Shown here piece after piece: positions 21,350 through 34,338 of a DNA stretch of 64,000 nt. The notes below the pieces were generated by a model, which was not told the origin of the DNA, searched no databases, and worked only from the letters and a program-made list of their open reading frames with translations. Made by a program: the position numbers and the translations under genes. The stretch is taken from contig CM060314.1 of NCBI GenBank assembly GCA_030674185.1, positions 19,105,587-19,169,586 of the forward strand. Reading direction: 5' to 3'. Position 1 is the first letter of the stretch. Each line of letters starts with the position of its first letter. This DNA comes from Monoplex corrugatus. Its lineage: Eukaryota > Mollusca > Gastropoda > Littorinimorpha > Ranellidae.

Positions 21350-22492
21350 ATGTGGTACTTACTTCAAATGACGGTTCCACTGTTGCTGGGTTTGCGTCAG
21401 TTGTGCAGCATCTCCCTTTATAAAACTGAAAATGATTCTTCCACGATAAGGACCACACCAGGCCGTCAGTGGTCCATCATGAATGATGTGATCACTTCTG
21501 TGTCAACAGAATTTGAATATCAAAATGTGTCAAATCCATATGATACATCCAGTGGCTTTCAAACCACATCAGAACTGGACACTACGTCTAGTGGCTTTCA
21601 AACTACACCAGATCTAGACACTACGTCTAGTGGCTTTCAAACTACACCAGATCTAGATACTATGTCTAGTGGCTTTCAAACTACACCAGATCTAGATACT
21701 ATGTCTAGTGGCTTTCAAACTACACCAGATCTAGAATACTATGTCTAGTGGCTTTCAAACTACACCAGATCTAGACACTACGTCTAGTGGCTTTCAAACT
21801 ACACCAGATCTAGATACTATGTCTAGTGGCTTTCAAACTACACCAGATCTAGATACTATGTCTGGTGGCTTTCAAACTACACCAGATCTAGATACTACGT
21901 CTAGTGGCTTTCAAACTACACCAGATCTAGATACTATGTCTAGTGGCTTTCAAACTACACCAGATCTAGATACTACGTCTAGTGGCTTTCAAACTACACC
22001 AGATCTAGATACTACGTCTAGTGGCTTTCAAACTACACCAGATCTAGATACTATGTCTAGTGGCTTTCAAACTACACCAGATCTAGATAAAATGTCTAGT
22101 GGCTTTCAAACTACACCAGATCTAGATACTACGTCTAGTGGCTTTCAAACTACACCAATCTAGATACTATGTCTAGTGCTTTCAAACTACACCAGATCTA
22201 GATACTACGTCTAGTGGCTTTCAAACTACACCAGATCTAGATACTATGTCTAGTGGCTTTCAAACTACACCAGATCTAGATACTATGTCTAGTGGCTTTC
22301 AAACTACTCCAGATCTACATACTACGTCTAGTGGCTTTCAAACCACGTTAGATCTGGATACTATACTCAACGGCTTTCAAACCACACCAGGCCTGGATAC
22401 TACACTCAGTGGCTCTGTTGAAGATGTCTACTGTTTACCGTGTGACAAGAAAACCGACTATCTTCAAATCGTGTGCGTTTCTGCTACGTCAG
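21350..22492 (+). CDS. receptor exon 1: signal peptide and 13-residue repeats
   Basis: ATG at 21350 begins MWYLLQMTVPLLLGL, a plausible signal peptide. It is preceded by TTTTTTTTTTCACCCATCTT and then CTGTCAG, so the exon may start at 21330 with its 5' UTR split off. After about 65 residues come about 22 units of SSGFQTTPDLDT(T/M), then a short Cys-containing end (VEDVYCLPCDKKTDYLQI). The donor is CAG|GTAAGC after 22492, phase 1. Repeats this rich in Thr and Ser suggest an O-glycosylated stalk. As given, the frame is broken three times inside the repeats: an extra A at about 21735, a missing G at about 22157 and a missing G at about 22178, net minus one. Because the frame after the last indel is the one that splices correctly into exon 2, sequence error or allelic damage is likely. 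Confidence 0.65.
21545..22410 (+). repeat. 39-bp coding tandem repeat
   Basis: About 22 units of 39 bp (13 codons), nearly identical in the middle and diverged at both ends (TSELDTT at the left, LDLDTILNG and PGLDTTLSG at the right). The last codon alternates ACG and ATG. Confidence 0.95.
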
Positions 22493-22529
22493 GTAAGCTG
22501 TCATACTGGTCCATCTGAAAATCACCATC

Positions 22530-22890
22530 AACAATAGGGGAAAAAAAACACAACAAAGAAATGATACACATGGAAAATAAACACACAAATAAGCAAAGAT
22601 GTATGACTTTACATCCAAAAAAAACCTCATCGTCTTTATCTAATCCTATATCCATCATGGACCTTGGGGGAGCTGTGTGATATACAGTATACAGGATTCT
22701 CCATCTCTTGTCCCCGGGGCGCAGCAAGAAGCAGTCTAGGCATTCAGAGCATGGTCCAGCCTTTGCTATTTGCCACCCAGCTCTTCCTCTTACGAGCTTG
22801 GCGATGACCTTTCCTTATCTTTTTTAATGATCATTGCACTCAGATAGGTCACCTTTGAGCTCACCTTCCCGCCCCCCCCCCCCCTCCGAT
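22530..22890. other. intron 1 start, no feature
   Basis: Unique sequence with a poly-C run at 22875-22886 just before a LINE tail. Confidence 0.5.
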
Positions 22891-22894
22891 TTTC

Positions 22895-23532
22895 TCATCA
22901 TCATCATCAGGTGCAACGCCGCATGGCGTTGGCGATTATGGACTTCCATCTGTCTCTATCACTTGTTGCCCCAAGCATCTCTTCCACCCTCTTTGTCCCC
23001 ATCCACTCTGCAAGTCCGTCTAGTATCTTCTCCCTGGGTCTACCTGGTGCTCTCTTTCCCTCCAGCTTTCCGTTGTGACCAGGTGTTCCAATTCCCCTTT
23101 CCTCATAAAATGGCCTATAAATGTTGCCTGTCTTTTCCTAATCTTCCTTATGAATGATCTACTTGTGTCTGCCTCCATCAAGACTGTCTCGTTTGTTTTC
23201 TTTGCTATCCAAGAAAATCTCAACATTCTTCTTAGAAACCACATCTCGGCTGCCTCAATCATGTTCTGGCTTTGCTTGTTGATTATCCACGCCTCGCAGC
23301 CGTACAAACAACAGTATTGGTTCTATATAACATTCAAAAACTCTCTTTCTGATGTTAATTGATAGGCATTTGTTGGTAAGAATGCTTTTTATCTTCTTGA
23401 ATGCTGTTTTGGCTTGGCTGATTCTGCTGGCTATTTCTGATGTGCATCTACAGTCTGGTGAGATGACCGTTCTCAGATATTTGTTGTGAGGTTGTGAGAT
23501 TGTGAGGCGTGAACAGTCAACACGCAAAGTCA
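22895..23532 (-). pseudogene. RTE-like LINE C-terminal copy in receptor intron 1
   Basis: The minus strand reads from VISPDCRCTSEIASRISQAK through ILTNKCLSINIRKRVFECYI, a frameshift at the IEPILL/YGCEAWI junction, IEAAEMWFLRRMLRFSWIAK, KIRKRQATFIGHFMRKGELE, to a (GATGAT)n tail at 22895-22909. It is disrupted by at least two frameshifts and a 5' truncation. Confidence 0.85.
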
Positions 23533-23534
23533 AA

Positions 23535-23990
23535 ACAAAATCGAGGCAGCTGAAATGTGGTTTCTAAGAAGAATGTTGAAAGTTCCGTGGACAGCAAAGA
23601 AAACAAACGAGACAGTCTTGAAGGAGGCAGAAATAAGATCATTAACAAAGAAGATTAGGAAAAGACAAGCAACATGTATTGGACATTTTATGAGGAAAGG
23701 GAAATTAGAGCACGTGTTCACAACAGGACAGCTGGAGGCAAAGAGAACACCAGGTTGACCCAGGGAGAAAATGTTGGACGGACTTGCAGGGTGGCTGAAG
23801 ACAGACAGGTTGGGAGATGTACTTGCAGAGACAAATTTGTATGGAGAGCCATGATCGCCAACGCGGTAGGGCATATGATGATGATGATGATGATGATGAC
23901 GATGATGATGATGATGATGATGATGATGACGACGACGATGATGATGATGATGATGTGATGATGATGATGATGATGATGATGAGCTAACTT
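23535..23990 (+). pseudogene. second RTE-like LINE copy, head-to-head with the first
   Basis: The plus strand starts at IEAAEMWFLRRMLKVPWTAK (about 23543), passes KIRKRQATCIGHFMRKGKLE, and ends in a 110-bp (GATGAT)n/(GACGAC)n tail at 23873-23983. Its 5' truncation point abuts that of the opposite-strand copy. Confidence 0.85.
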
Positions 23991-23999
23991 GTTTCTCTA

Positions 24000-24790
24000 G
24001 GAAAGCTGTGGACTCAGGTTTTCATGTCTTGAGTTGAATCCCAGTTTCCCTGCTAATCTTAATTCTTCAATGATTTTTGTTGTGTCAGCTTATAGTATTT
24101 CGTAAGTCTCTTTCCCCACATCTCCCTATTTTAAGACCTTGCCAGCATATAAGGTTTGTGCAGGTCTAAAGGGTCTGAAAGATAACTGGCAGATTTGGGT
24201 GGAACATGCATGGATTGTCCGATGAGATAAATACCTCCTTAAAATAGCTTCAAATTGTAAATTACTTGTGAATTTATTGTTCTTATTGTGATCTGTTTGT
24301 GACCGTGCGTTCGCGCTTGACAAAGGCTAGTTGGCCGAAAATTCGCGCTTGTTTTGTTTTGTTTTGTTGGATACGCGCTTCTTATATTGGTTTTCTTGTT
24401 CTTCTGGTTCCTGTTTGCTTGGGCGCGGGCAGTCACACTTGTTTTGGTTCTTATTTAGCCGTTTTGCTTACATTTATTTTCCGTATTTGCAGTGGGAGTC
24501 CTTTATTTCGGGAAGCCCACATTTACTGAAAACACCATACAAAGTGAGAGCATACTTTTGAAGTAAAAATCCACTCCACAATATGTTCATAACACATGAA
24601 TATTATCTGACTACCGCAAATATTTTTGTAGTTCTTGCCGTGCGCAAGAATATAAAATAGTTCCGCTTACAAGCGTCCATTTACAGTGTTGACTTTAAAT
24701 GTAACGCCGTCTGGGTTGACAACCACAGGCTGAAACAGTTTTCGCTCGCTGGACTGTTTTGGTAACAAACAGGCTACATGTAAGAATGAA
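24000..24790. other. intron 1 middle, no gene
   Basis: Unique or old repeat sequence. A stretch near 24310-24350 (GACAAAGGCTAGTTGGCCGA) resembles the post-ORF region of some retroelements, but this is not enough for a call. Confidence 0.4.
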
Positions 24791-24879
24791 ATGCTCCATT
24801 TTGTCTTTGTTCTTTGTTTTATCTGTCCATTTTTATCTTCCTGTGTGTCGTGGAGAGATGGAGAAATAGAGTTGACGGT

Positions 24880-25372
24880 CAGTTGCAAGCTGTCTCCTTC
24901 ACCTCTCGGCATCACCGGATTCAGTGTTGGCTGCTGCACCTTTTTTGATGAAACCATCTCCCTCCAGGCCGCTCTGTCTCGACTTTTGTGGACAATGTCT
25001 TGAATAGTTAGGCCACTGATGTTGGTTATGTCCTCGATGTATGATATTGGAGATCTGCCTTTCTTCCTTTTTGCCTCTGTTTTTCCTTGAAAGACGGTTG
25101 CTATGAGGTCTATGTTCTTGCTGTGTGACACATGGCAAACATATTTCAGTCTTCTCTTTTTGATGTCTGCTAGTATTTTTCTGATGGTATCATGTTCTTC
25201 CAGGACATTTTCATTAGTTTTTCTATCTCTCCATTTGACAGATAGTAGTCTCCAGTAAAACCGCATCCCTGCCGCCTATGGTTATGATTTATAGCTGCGA
25301 AACCTGGACTCTTAGAAAAACTGATCGCAGAAGAATTGAGGCAGCAGAGTTGTGGAAGGCCTGACATTAAAT
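24880..25372 (-). pseudogene. LINE C-terminal remnant with 5' inversion
   Basis: 25266 to about 24880 on the minus strand reads RFYWRLLSVKWRDRKTNENV, KRRLKYVCHV, KRKKGRSPISYIEDIT and DRAAWREMV. The coding piece that should precede it (PMVMIYSCETWTLRKTDRR, then RIEAAELWK) lies immediately to the right at about 25275-25360, but on the plus strand. This is the arrangement produced by twin priming. Both parts otherwise read cleanly. Confidence 0.8.
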
Positions 25373-25379
25373 TCTCCTT

Positions 25380-26060
25380 CACTTAGGTCTTCCACGGTCC
25401 GCCTCTTGATTTAAATCCAGACATCTTTTTGTTGTATGCTTGTTGATTCAGCTGCTGGGGTTACATTCCGGTCAGATGACCAAACCATTTAATTTTCTCT
25501 AATCTTTCTGATCATATCACATCTGGTCTTGTTGACAGACCTTCCAGTTAAGGTGCATGAATTTATTCAACCAACATGTCTCCTCACGAAGGAGCATTTC
25601 TGCCTCGTCGTTTCTGCCAGATGCATGTGGAGATGATGGTCGCTTGGTGATCGTGATGATAAAGTTGTAAACAAGGTAAAATGTGGATTCAGTATGATCC
25701 AGAAACAATACTTTGAACTTTTAATCACAACTGCCAAATGGCTTGAATTCGTGGGAGCGAATGATATAAACTTATAACTTTCTAGCAGTTTGAGAAAAGA
25801 TCATTTCGTTACGTGAGATCGTTTTTGGTGAGTTTTATGAATTCAGTCCATTTTTACCAGCTGAATCTGTGACTCTGTGAGACAAGGCGTCTGCAATGGA
25901 AGGATTTGCCCTTGTGATACAAACGAAAGAAATGGGTCACAGAAACAGTTTTATGAGTAACCAAAAGTCATTTAGTGTGTAATCCTCAGCCTTTATCATG
26001 CTATTCTAGAGGCCCCTGTATTGTTGACTGATTTGTGTGTGTATGAGTGAGTAAGTGAGG
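25380..26060. other. intron 1, no gene seen
   Basis: Unique AT-rich sequence without recognisable domains. Confidence 0.5.
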
Positions 26061-26070
26061 GAGTGAGTGA

Positions 26071-26164
<94 letters not shown>
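26061..26164. repeat. (TG)n microsatellite
   Basis: GAGT units, then about 45 TG units, in intron 1. Confidence 0.97.
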
Positions 26165-26166
<2 letters not shown>

Positions 26167-26283
26167 AAAAGGGAGTGTGTGTTTGTATGGGTGCGTGCTT
26201 GCGTGTTTCTGTGTCTTCAAACTGAGACAACGGCAGCATAAACAAACTGTCCTTGTGTATCTAACTCTTTATGCGCGCGCTGG

Positions 26284-26285
<2 letters not shown>

Positions 26286-26362
<77 letters not shown>
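26286..26362 (+). repeat. (TG)n abutting receptor exon 2 acceptor
   Basis: About 38 TG units end directly in TTTCAG, the 3' splice site of exon 2. The tract takes the place of the usual polypyrimidine tract. Confidence 0.9.
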
Positions 26363-26365
<3 letters not shown>

Positions 26366-26368
26366 CAG

Positions 26369-27071
26369 GCTTTGTTCAAACGACAAACTTGCATGACAAC
26401 ATCCGGTACAATATAAATAACGTGAAGCATTCATTTAAAGTTGAAGTTCCTTTTAACCATAAAGTCATGATAAGTTTCATCGATATCTATGTGGAAAAGA
26501 ACATTGTAGGTTGCCATGAAATATCAGTCACCATACATCCAGACAACACGAATATATCACAAGTAATCTGGGATGCTTGTCGGGTCTATAACCCCTCTCC
26601 AGAACTGTACAAAACCAACCAAGTCTTAGTGAATTACAAGCTTATTGGACTCCTTCCATTAATTCGGTTCAGGTTTTATTTTTCATTCCACAACCACACA
26701 GCAATACCCAAGAGGCTGTCGTATGACAAATGGAACTGTTCCACACCGTACTGGGCTGACTTCCAACGACATCTTCATTGCAATTTACGGGTAGAATGTC
26801 CTGATAGCAGAGATGAAGCGGACTGTCCCTACACCAGCAAGTTTTGTGGTGCAGGTTGTATCAAAGTAGGCCATCTGTGCTTTAGGTATAGCTATACGGA
26901 ATATCCCACGAGCTGGAAAAAAGCATGCACAGTCTGCACCTGGATGGGCGGGATATTACCCAGTCTTAGCACCTACAACATGTGGTTAGACCTCTTCAAT
27001 TTCGCTTGGTCAAAACGGTTCTATTTCATCTTTGTGGGACTCCAGATGGCGCCACCCACTCTACCACATAT
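26369..27071 (+). CDS. receptor exon 2: CUB-like, LDLa, first part of C-type lectin
   Basis: The acceptor TTTCAG at 26363-26368 follows about 40 TG units. The joining codon is completed as GGC with the last base of exon 1. A CUB-like region (about 26400-26710) has beta-strand pattern VKHSFKVEVPFNHKVMISFI, a paired GCHEISVTI and WDACRVY, and FRFYFSF. An LDLa module follows (NCSTPYWADFQRHLHCN ... CPDSRDEADC), ending in the acidic calcium site. The C-type lectin domain then begins (FCGAGCIKVGHLCFRY, SWKKACTVCTWMGGILPSL) up to IFVGLQMAP. The donor AT|GTAAGT lies after 27071, phase 2. A conventional stop five bases on is intronic. Confidence 0.8.
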
Positions 27072-27555
27072 GTAAGTATTCTCGTGCGAATGAAATGCCT
27101 GCTTACTTAAAAACTGAACTGATACAAGTTCCCCCCCCCCCCCCTAAACACTTCAAAACATATTTGTTTCAGAAGTACCTACAATACTGCAAGCATGGGG
27201 TGTAGGGGGCTCTGGATAGGGGTATTACTTTTTGTTCTCTGGTATCCTATATGCAGGGTGAACAGAAACACTGATCCTCATCTGTCTCCTAAATCTTTCA
27301 CGGCTGGCTCCTAGAACCACTCCCCAAGATACCACCTCAGCTGGTAGGCTAAAGTATATGTGGGGGTGATGTTAGGACGGCATCACTGGGCAGGTGCACT
27401 TCCTCAAAGCAGTCAACGACCAGGCAGAGAGGTTTCAGGGAGTTCAGTGGTTTGGAGTTCATGACCAAGATGGTCACTTGACTGGAGAGAGGATGACAGT
27501 TTGAGTCAACGATCACAAGCATACCAGGCTGAGTGTACCTCAGCTAAGGATCCTC

Positions 27556-27557
<2 letters not shown>

Positions 27558-27621
<64 letters not shown>

Positions 27622-27672
27622 GTCGTGCGTGGTATGTGTGTGTGTGAGTGTGTGTGTACATGTGTGTGTGTG

Positions 27673-27719
<47 letters not shown>

Positions 27720-27823
27720 ATGTGTGTGGGGTGTGTGTGTGTGTACATGTGTGGAGGTGTATGTGTGTGTGTACATGTGTGTGTGTGTGTGTGTGTGTAC
27801 ATGTGTGGAGGTGTGTGTGTGTG

Positions 27824-27865
<42 letters not shown>

Positions 27866-27870
27866 TATGT
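27558..27870. repeat. (TG)n with TACATG interruptions
   Basis: TG repeats carrying a periodic ACATG every 20-40 bp, in intron 2. Confidence 0.95.
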
Positions 27871-28326
27871 GTATATCTATATATACATCTACACATGCAC
27901 GTCGTTTGTGTATCTGTTAATACATGTATTCATTTGAATCATTGGCTCTTCTTTTTATTATGGTCTCTAATATTGAACGCTACCATAGTTTCCTATTGCT
28001 CATTTTGATGTGATATTTTGTTAGTTTCTGTTGTTACTCCACTGAAGGTCATGATTATTTCTCTTTATATAAAGTACAAAGAGCACGTCCTTGCGTGGAC
28101 AATTTGCTCTGTTTAAATGCTGTTATTTGTATATGTTATGATGATGATGATGATTATCATTCTTGATTATTATCATTTTTCATACATAACGACAAAAATG
28201 ATGATAATTTAAAACAACAACAACAATAAAACAATAAGTACTAGTTATGTTATTATGTTATTATTATTATTATAAAGAATTATTATCATTAATACATAAC
28301 TTTTCTAGGTCGGTTCTTCGCATTGA
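27871..28326. other. intron 2 AT-rich stretch
   Basis: Contains short (GAT)n and (ATT)n runs at 28137-28155 and 28255-28275. No gene. Confidence 0.5.
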
Positions 28327-28329
28327 TCT

Positions 28330-28378
28330 ATGTTGGTGTGTGTGTGTTGTGTGTGTGTGTTGTGTGTGGGGTGGTGGT

Positions 28379-28425
<47 letters not shown>

Positions 28426-28492
28426 GTGTGTGTTGTGTGTGTTGTGTGTGTGGTGTGTTGGTGTGTGTGTGTGTGTGTTGTTGTGGGGTATT
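28330..28492. repeat. interrupted (TG)n tract
   Basis: TG with TTG and GGG breaks, in intron 2. Confidence 0.95.
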
Positions 28493-28814
28493 TTATGTGT
28501 TCATGTAATTTTTGTTTTGAAAAAAGGCAGACAACTGCTATTGTTGGGCCAAATACAGACCGTTTTCCTTGGAAAATAGTTAGAGAGAACAGACTTATGA
28601 TTAAGGAGAGATATGCCATAAATTCTGAGAACTTTTGAGGGTTTGTATGGTAGATGGGTTTCTGATACATGTTGGCGTTGATAGTCGGAATTTCAACTAT
28701 TGAAAGCATGAATTGGCAAGTCTATACATCAACTGCTTACTTGATTTAATACTTCCGCAAAAGCAGCATTTTGCAAACATTGGTCCATGTTTGCTATCCA
28801 TGTAGGACAAGTCC

Positions 28815-29175
28815 GAGAGCAGCTGAAATGTGGTTTCATAAGAAAGAATAGTGTGAAACAGTGGTCCATGGACAGCAAAGAAAACAAACGAGACAGTTTT
28901 GAGGAGGCAAAATAAGATTATTACAAAGAAATTAGGAAAAGACAAACAACATTTATAGGCCATTTTATGAGGAAAGGGGAATTAGAGCACCTGGTCACAA
29001 CGGAAAAAGCTGGAGGAAAGAGAACAACCAGTAAACCTATGGAGAAGATATGGCGGACTTTGCAGAGTGGTGAGACAAAGATGGGTGGAAGGGAGATTTG
29101 CTTGAGGCAACGTAAGAGAATGAGACATGATTCGCCAAGGGGCTCATGCGGGCAAGGCGCTGATGAATTGATTGA
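28815..29175 (+). pseudogene. decayed RTE-like LINE copy in intron 2
   Basis: The plus strand shows AGCTGAAATGTGGTTTC, GACAGCAAAGAAAACAAACG and KRQTTFIGHFMRKGELEHLV in broken frames, ending near 29175 at a GATTGATGTAATGATG tail. It is the most diverged copy of this family in the window. Confidence 0.75.
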
Positions 29176-29179
29176 TGTA

Positions 29180-29945
29180 ATGATGTTCAGTTCTTTAATT
29201 TTATTTTTTATTGCTTTCATTCATCAACGAAGTTTCAATAGTGTTTTTCATTTCACTTGTAGTGCTTGAATAGTCTCTTGGGAAACTGAGTGGTGCAGTT
29301 GCGAGTTATCAGCAATGAAATGTTACAGTGCCCTTTATTATTTATACGGATTCAAGTGGTTGTGAATATATAGTGAAGGAAACAGGCCCCAAAATATAAC
29401 CGTTTGGGACATCTTATTTCAGCAAAGATGGAGTTCAACTTATCTCACTGATGACAAAAAGTTGAATAAGAAATGTATGTTTTCAACCACGCAAGAACAG
29501 TTTCAACTGATGACCATTTAAGATCATGATGTTATGGTCAATGGTATGAGAGATCTAGCCGTGATAAAGTTGACAGTTTTCCATTATTGGGAGCCTGCAA
29601 AAAACCCACTGAACTACTTCTATTTAATACGTCTATTCAACCTACCAAAACCAAGAATTCCTCGTTTCAATTCTTGTCTTTGGAATGAGCTACCCAATTT
29701 CTTACACAACTACTTCCATCATAACACTTCAAGATAAAGCTACATTGTTTTCTTCTTCATAAAGTTATACAATAAAACTGATATGTTTACTTTATTATTA
29801 GTTTTTTGGTATGTGACCCCCACACATGTGTGTATTTGTGTTTATTATATGTCTGTAGGATGACTGATACATATGAGCGTACATTATTAAATATTACATA
29901 GTATGTTGTGTTTATATGATCATGTATTATATATACAGCAGCAGC
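29180..29945. other. intron 2, no gene seen
   Basis: A frame at 29534-29737 has a WNELPNFL motif vaguely like a CR1 C-terminus, but it is too weak to call. Confidence 0.4.
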
Positions 29946-29949
29946 AAGC

Positions 29950-30345
29950 TTCATTATTATTATTATCATCATCATTAATATGATCATTAGATTTATGTGA
30001 TTATTAATATTCTTGTTTTTCATATCACCCATCAGTATCAACATTGTTATAATAACAATATTATTATGATTAATATCATTATCGTCATTGCCACCATCAT
30101 CATTATCACCATCATGGACATTACCATCACCAACACAACCATACATCATCGCATCATCATCATCATCGTTGTCGTCATCGTCTCGACATCATCATCATTT
30201 TTATTGTTATATATCATCATCATCATCATTAACAATATCATTATAATCATTATTCATTATATATATCATTATCATCATCATCATCATCATTATTGTTATC
30301 AATATCATTATTTTTCTTGTTGTTGTTGTTATATTACTGTTAAAT
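29950..30345. repeat. (ATC)n/(ATT)n cryptic trinucleotide tract
   Basis: Long irregular run of ATC, ATT and GTT triplets in intron 2, upstream of receptor exon 3. Confidence 0.9.
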
Positions 30346-30560
30346 TTGTTTCATTTCAGATTCATGAAATTGAGTTTTGCAGTTGCACATATAGACTGCT
30401 GACCAAGCATTATGGCATTGTGTCATATTTTATCATTAGAAAACAAAAATAATTCATTCTGTTCCTCTGTCTCTCTGTCTGTATTTCTTTTTATCTGTCT
30501 GTCTCTATGATACGTATGTCACTTACTCAATGATGATTGTCCAATGCAATTTTTATGCAG

Positions 30561-31092
30561 GTATCGCAATCTCTTCCAGTGGAGTGACGGTACAATCGCG
30601 TATTTTCTCAACCTGATGGCCTCCCAGCTGCCCACTAACTGCTATACCTTCTCAATGTATACCGGCACAATGAAAATATTCCCCACTGACTGTAGCAGTG
30701 ATATTGACGGGGCTCCTTTAGTGCTTTGTCAAATGGACCAAAAAGTGGAAGGTATAGAATCTTTTGATAAACCACTGAATCTGACGTCGCCCATAAAAAG
30801 CTGGCCTTCAAATGTGTTAGTGGTGGATTGCCCTGAATCTCACATGACACACGCACACTTAGCGTGCGACGACGCTAGCGCGTGCTGGGCACGAAACATT
30901 TCTTCCCACTCCTCGTGTTCCGCACCACTGACGCCACCTCCACCTTTCTTCACGTGCGACAACGACAAACAGCGCGTGTCGTACACACTTGTATGTAATT
31001 ACCGATTTGACTGTGAGGACTACAGTGATGAAGACTTCTGTGGATACGATACCAGTAGCTTGCCCAAAGACCCCCAATCTGAAAGCTCACAG
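30561..31092 (+). CDS. receptor exon 3: end of C-type lectin and LDLa
   Basis: The acceptor TTTTATGCAG ends at 30560, and the split codon is ATG. The lectin domain finishes with YRNLFQWSDGTIAYFLNL and a FPTDCSSDIDGAPLVLCQM end, matching the W.DG and final Cys pattern. Canonical sugar-binding EPN/QPD and WND motifs are absent, so calcium-dependent sugar binding is doubtful. An LDLa-like module follows (TCDNDKQRVSYTLVCNYRFD, CEDYSDEDFC). The donor CAG|GTGAAG after 31092, phase 0, is weaker than the others. Reading past it gives about 75 residues with no domain, which supports it. Confidence 0.75.
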
Positions 31093-31379
31093 GTGAAGAA
31101 GATAAGGCCGATGCGTGGTATCTGTATGATAAGAACGTTTAACTGTCGTTTGAGTATACATTTTATTCAAACAATTTTAATTGGAGAGATAAGCTGTAAG
31201 ACACAGAACAGAAATCAGTTCTACATCTGTGCATTGCATCCAAACATCAGTCGTGTGCAGTCGAAAACAGATCTGGTCACATCTTGCCTAGTTGAAGTCA
31301 CTACCTTGTTTGTACTCATTCAACTTTACTTCATTCACTAGCACTATGCTTATATAGATTGTAATGATGCTCAAATCTT

Positions 31380-31865
31380 CATCTCTGAGAGAGAGAAGTA
31401 GAGAGAGAGAGAGAGAGAGGGGGGGTTGCATGTCATCTACAAGAGAGTGACACCCAGTCAGATTTGAGAGAGGTTTTGTGTTCCTAGTAAACAAAATGGA
31501 CCTAGCAGTGAAACCTGAAGGACATTTACATAGAAGTCTGAAATTTGCAGAATATGCCTGTTATCAGTGACTGATCATGTTATACTCATGAGGCAGGAAT
31601 AAGGCTGAGAGTGCAGTAGCAGAGATGTCATGAAAATTCAGTCTGCATTGTAGTGCGTGTTGGTCACGTGTGTCAATGGCTACTTAAATTAAAGGTCAAA
31701 GAGAATCAAACGAAATTCATTTTCAGAATTAAATGCAAGGAAAAACGACATTTGTCATCGGAAAATTGGCACCTTTAGTGTGGAGGTATGAATGATAGAA
31801 ACGCTGTTTACAGTACAGATATTTGTAGCGATCAAGTTAATTTCAAAATAATAAGAAAGATAAAC

Positions 31866-31899
<34 letters not shown>

Positions 31900-31900
31900 T
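31380..31900. repeat. (GA)n and (AAAG)n microsatellites
   Basis: GA at 31386-31420 and nine AAAG units at 31867-31900, in intron 3, separated by unique sequence. Confidence 0.9.
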
Positions 31901-32039
31901 GCTAGAGATTGGTTGGAAGTTTTTCCATTTATTTGGATCAACTAAAAACTTTGTCAGCAAGCCATTCACGACATCAAGAAAACAAAGAAAGAGGAATTGA
32001 ATTGATTACAACAGACACCAGACAAGTCATCAAAACAGG

Positions 32040-33440
<1,401 letters not shown>

Positions 33441-34200
33441 TCCTAAAAGATGACAAAGACTGCAAATGATGAATATTCGAACGAAGTAAGTGCCTTTATT
33501 GTGGTGCACAAGAAGAGAGTGAACCTTGGCCAAAAGTCGTAGTCTTTACCTAGGAACATAGAGAAAGCGTTTAGCTCATGACGTCTGAAGCTGCCTAGAA
33601 GAAGCAAAAACAGTGAGAAGATGTGGTTTTGGAGAAACAGTTGTAACCAGAGAGTTGAGGGATTATGTCTACCTCTGCTTGAACAGGAAACCAACGAATT
33701 TCGCAAAAAAAGGAGCTGTGCATGATCATATTTGCGAGCCTTCAAAACTTTTTTTCAACACAATTTTGAACCTTTCGAGGTTTATCAAAAATGTCTCGTG
33801 AACATCCAGAAAGGAGAGAATTGCAGTAAACTAATTTGAACAAGACAAAAGCACGAACTTTTTTTTTTTTTTGCTGCTTGGGTTGTCTTCAATGTGCCAG
33901 TCACTTCTAGTCTCCATCGTCTTGCTTAGGAGTGACACTTACATGTAGATACTGTACATGGCTCAGAAAAGAGAAGTCAGACATTTGAAACAAATTCCTG
34001 AGGAAACTGCTTTTGGTATCTACCAACATCAACATATCTCCCTCTGGCAATAAAGAAACGATGCAAGCTGGTCCTAGTGGTCACTTCAACTGCCATGGCA
34101 ACTGTCCTAGATTGTTCTTCAAATCATCAATCTCATGATGCTGGAAGAGAGAGGGATAGAGGACTGTCTGAAGATGCATCCCGTCAGTAACGTGATATAC
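33441..34200. other. intron 3, no gene seen
   Basis: Unique AT-rich sequence with a poly-T at 33859-33871. No domain recognised in the short frames. Confidence 0.5.
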
Positions 34201-34227
34201 ACATAACTACAGATTTAAATAAACAAA

Positions 34228-34253
34228 TTGTGTGCATGTGCGTGCGTGTGTGT

Positions 34254-34322
<69 letters not shown>

Positions 34323-34337
34323 GTGTGTGTGTTTACA
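34228..34337 (+). repeat. (TG)n abutting receptor exon 4 acceptor
   Basis: About 45 TG units end in TTGTGTGTGTGTTTACAG, the exon 4 splice acceptor. Confidence 0.9.
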
Positions 34338-34338
34338 G

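Noticed and set aside
24299..24561. Penelope-like post-ORF region
   Set aside because: Only one short phrase resembles it; no GIY-YIG or RT nearby.
29534..29737. CR1-like C-terminus
   Set aside because: A single WNELP motif without the usual flanking residues.
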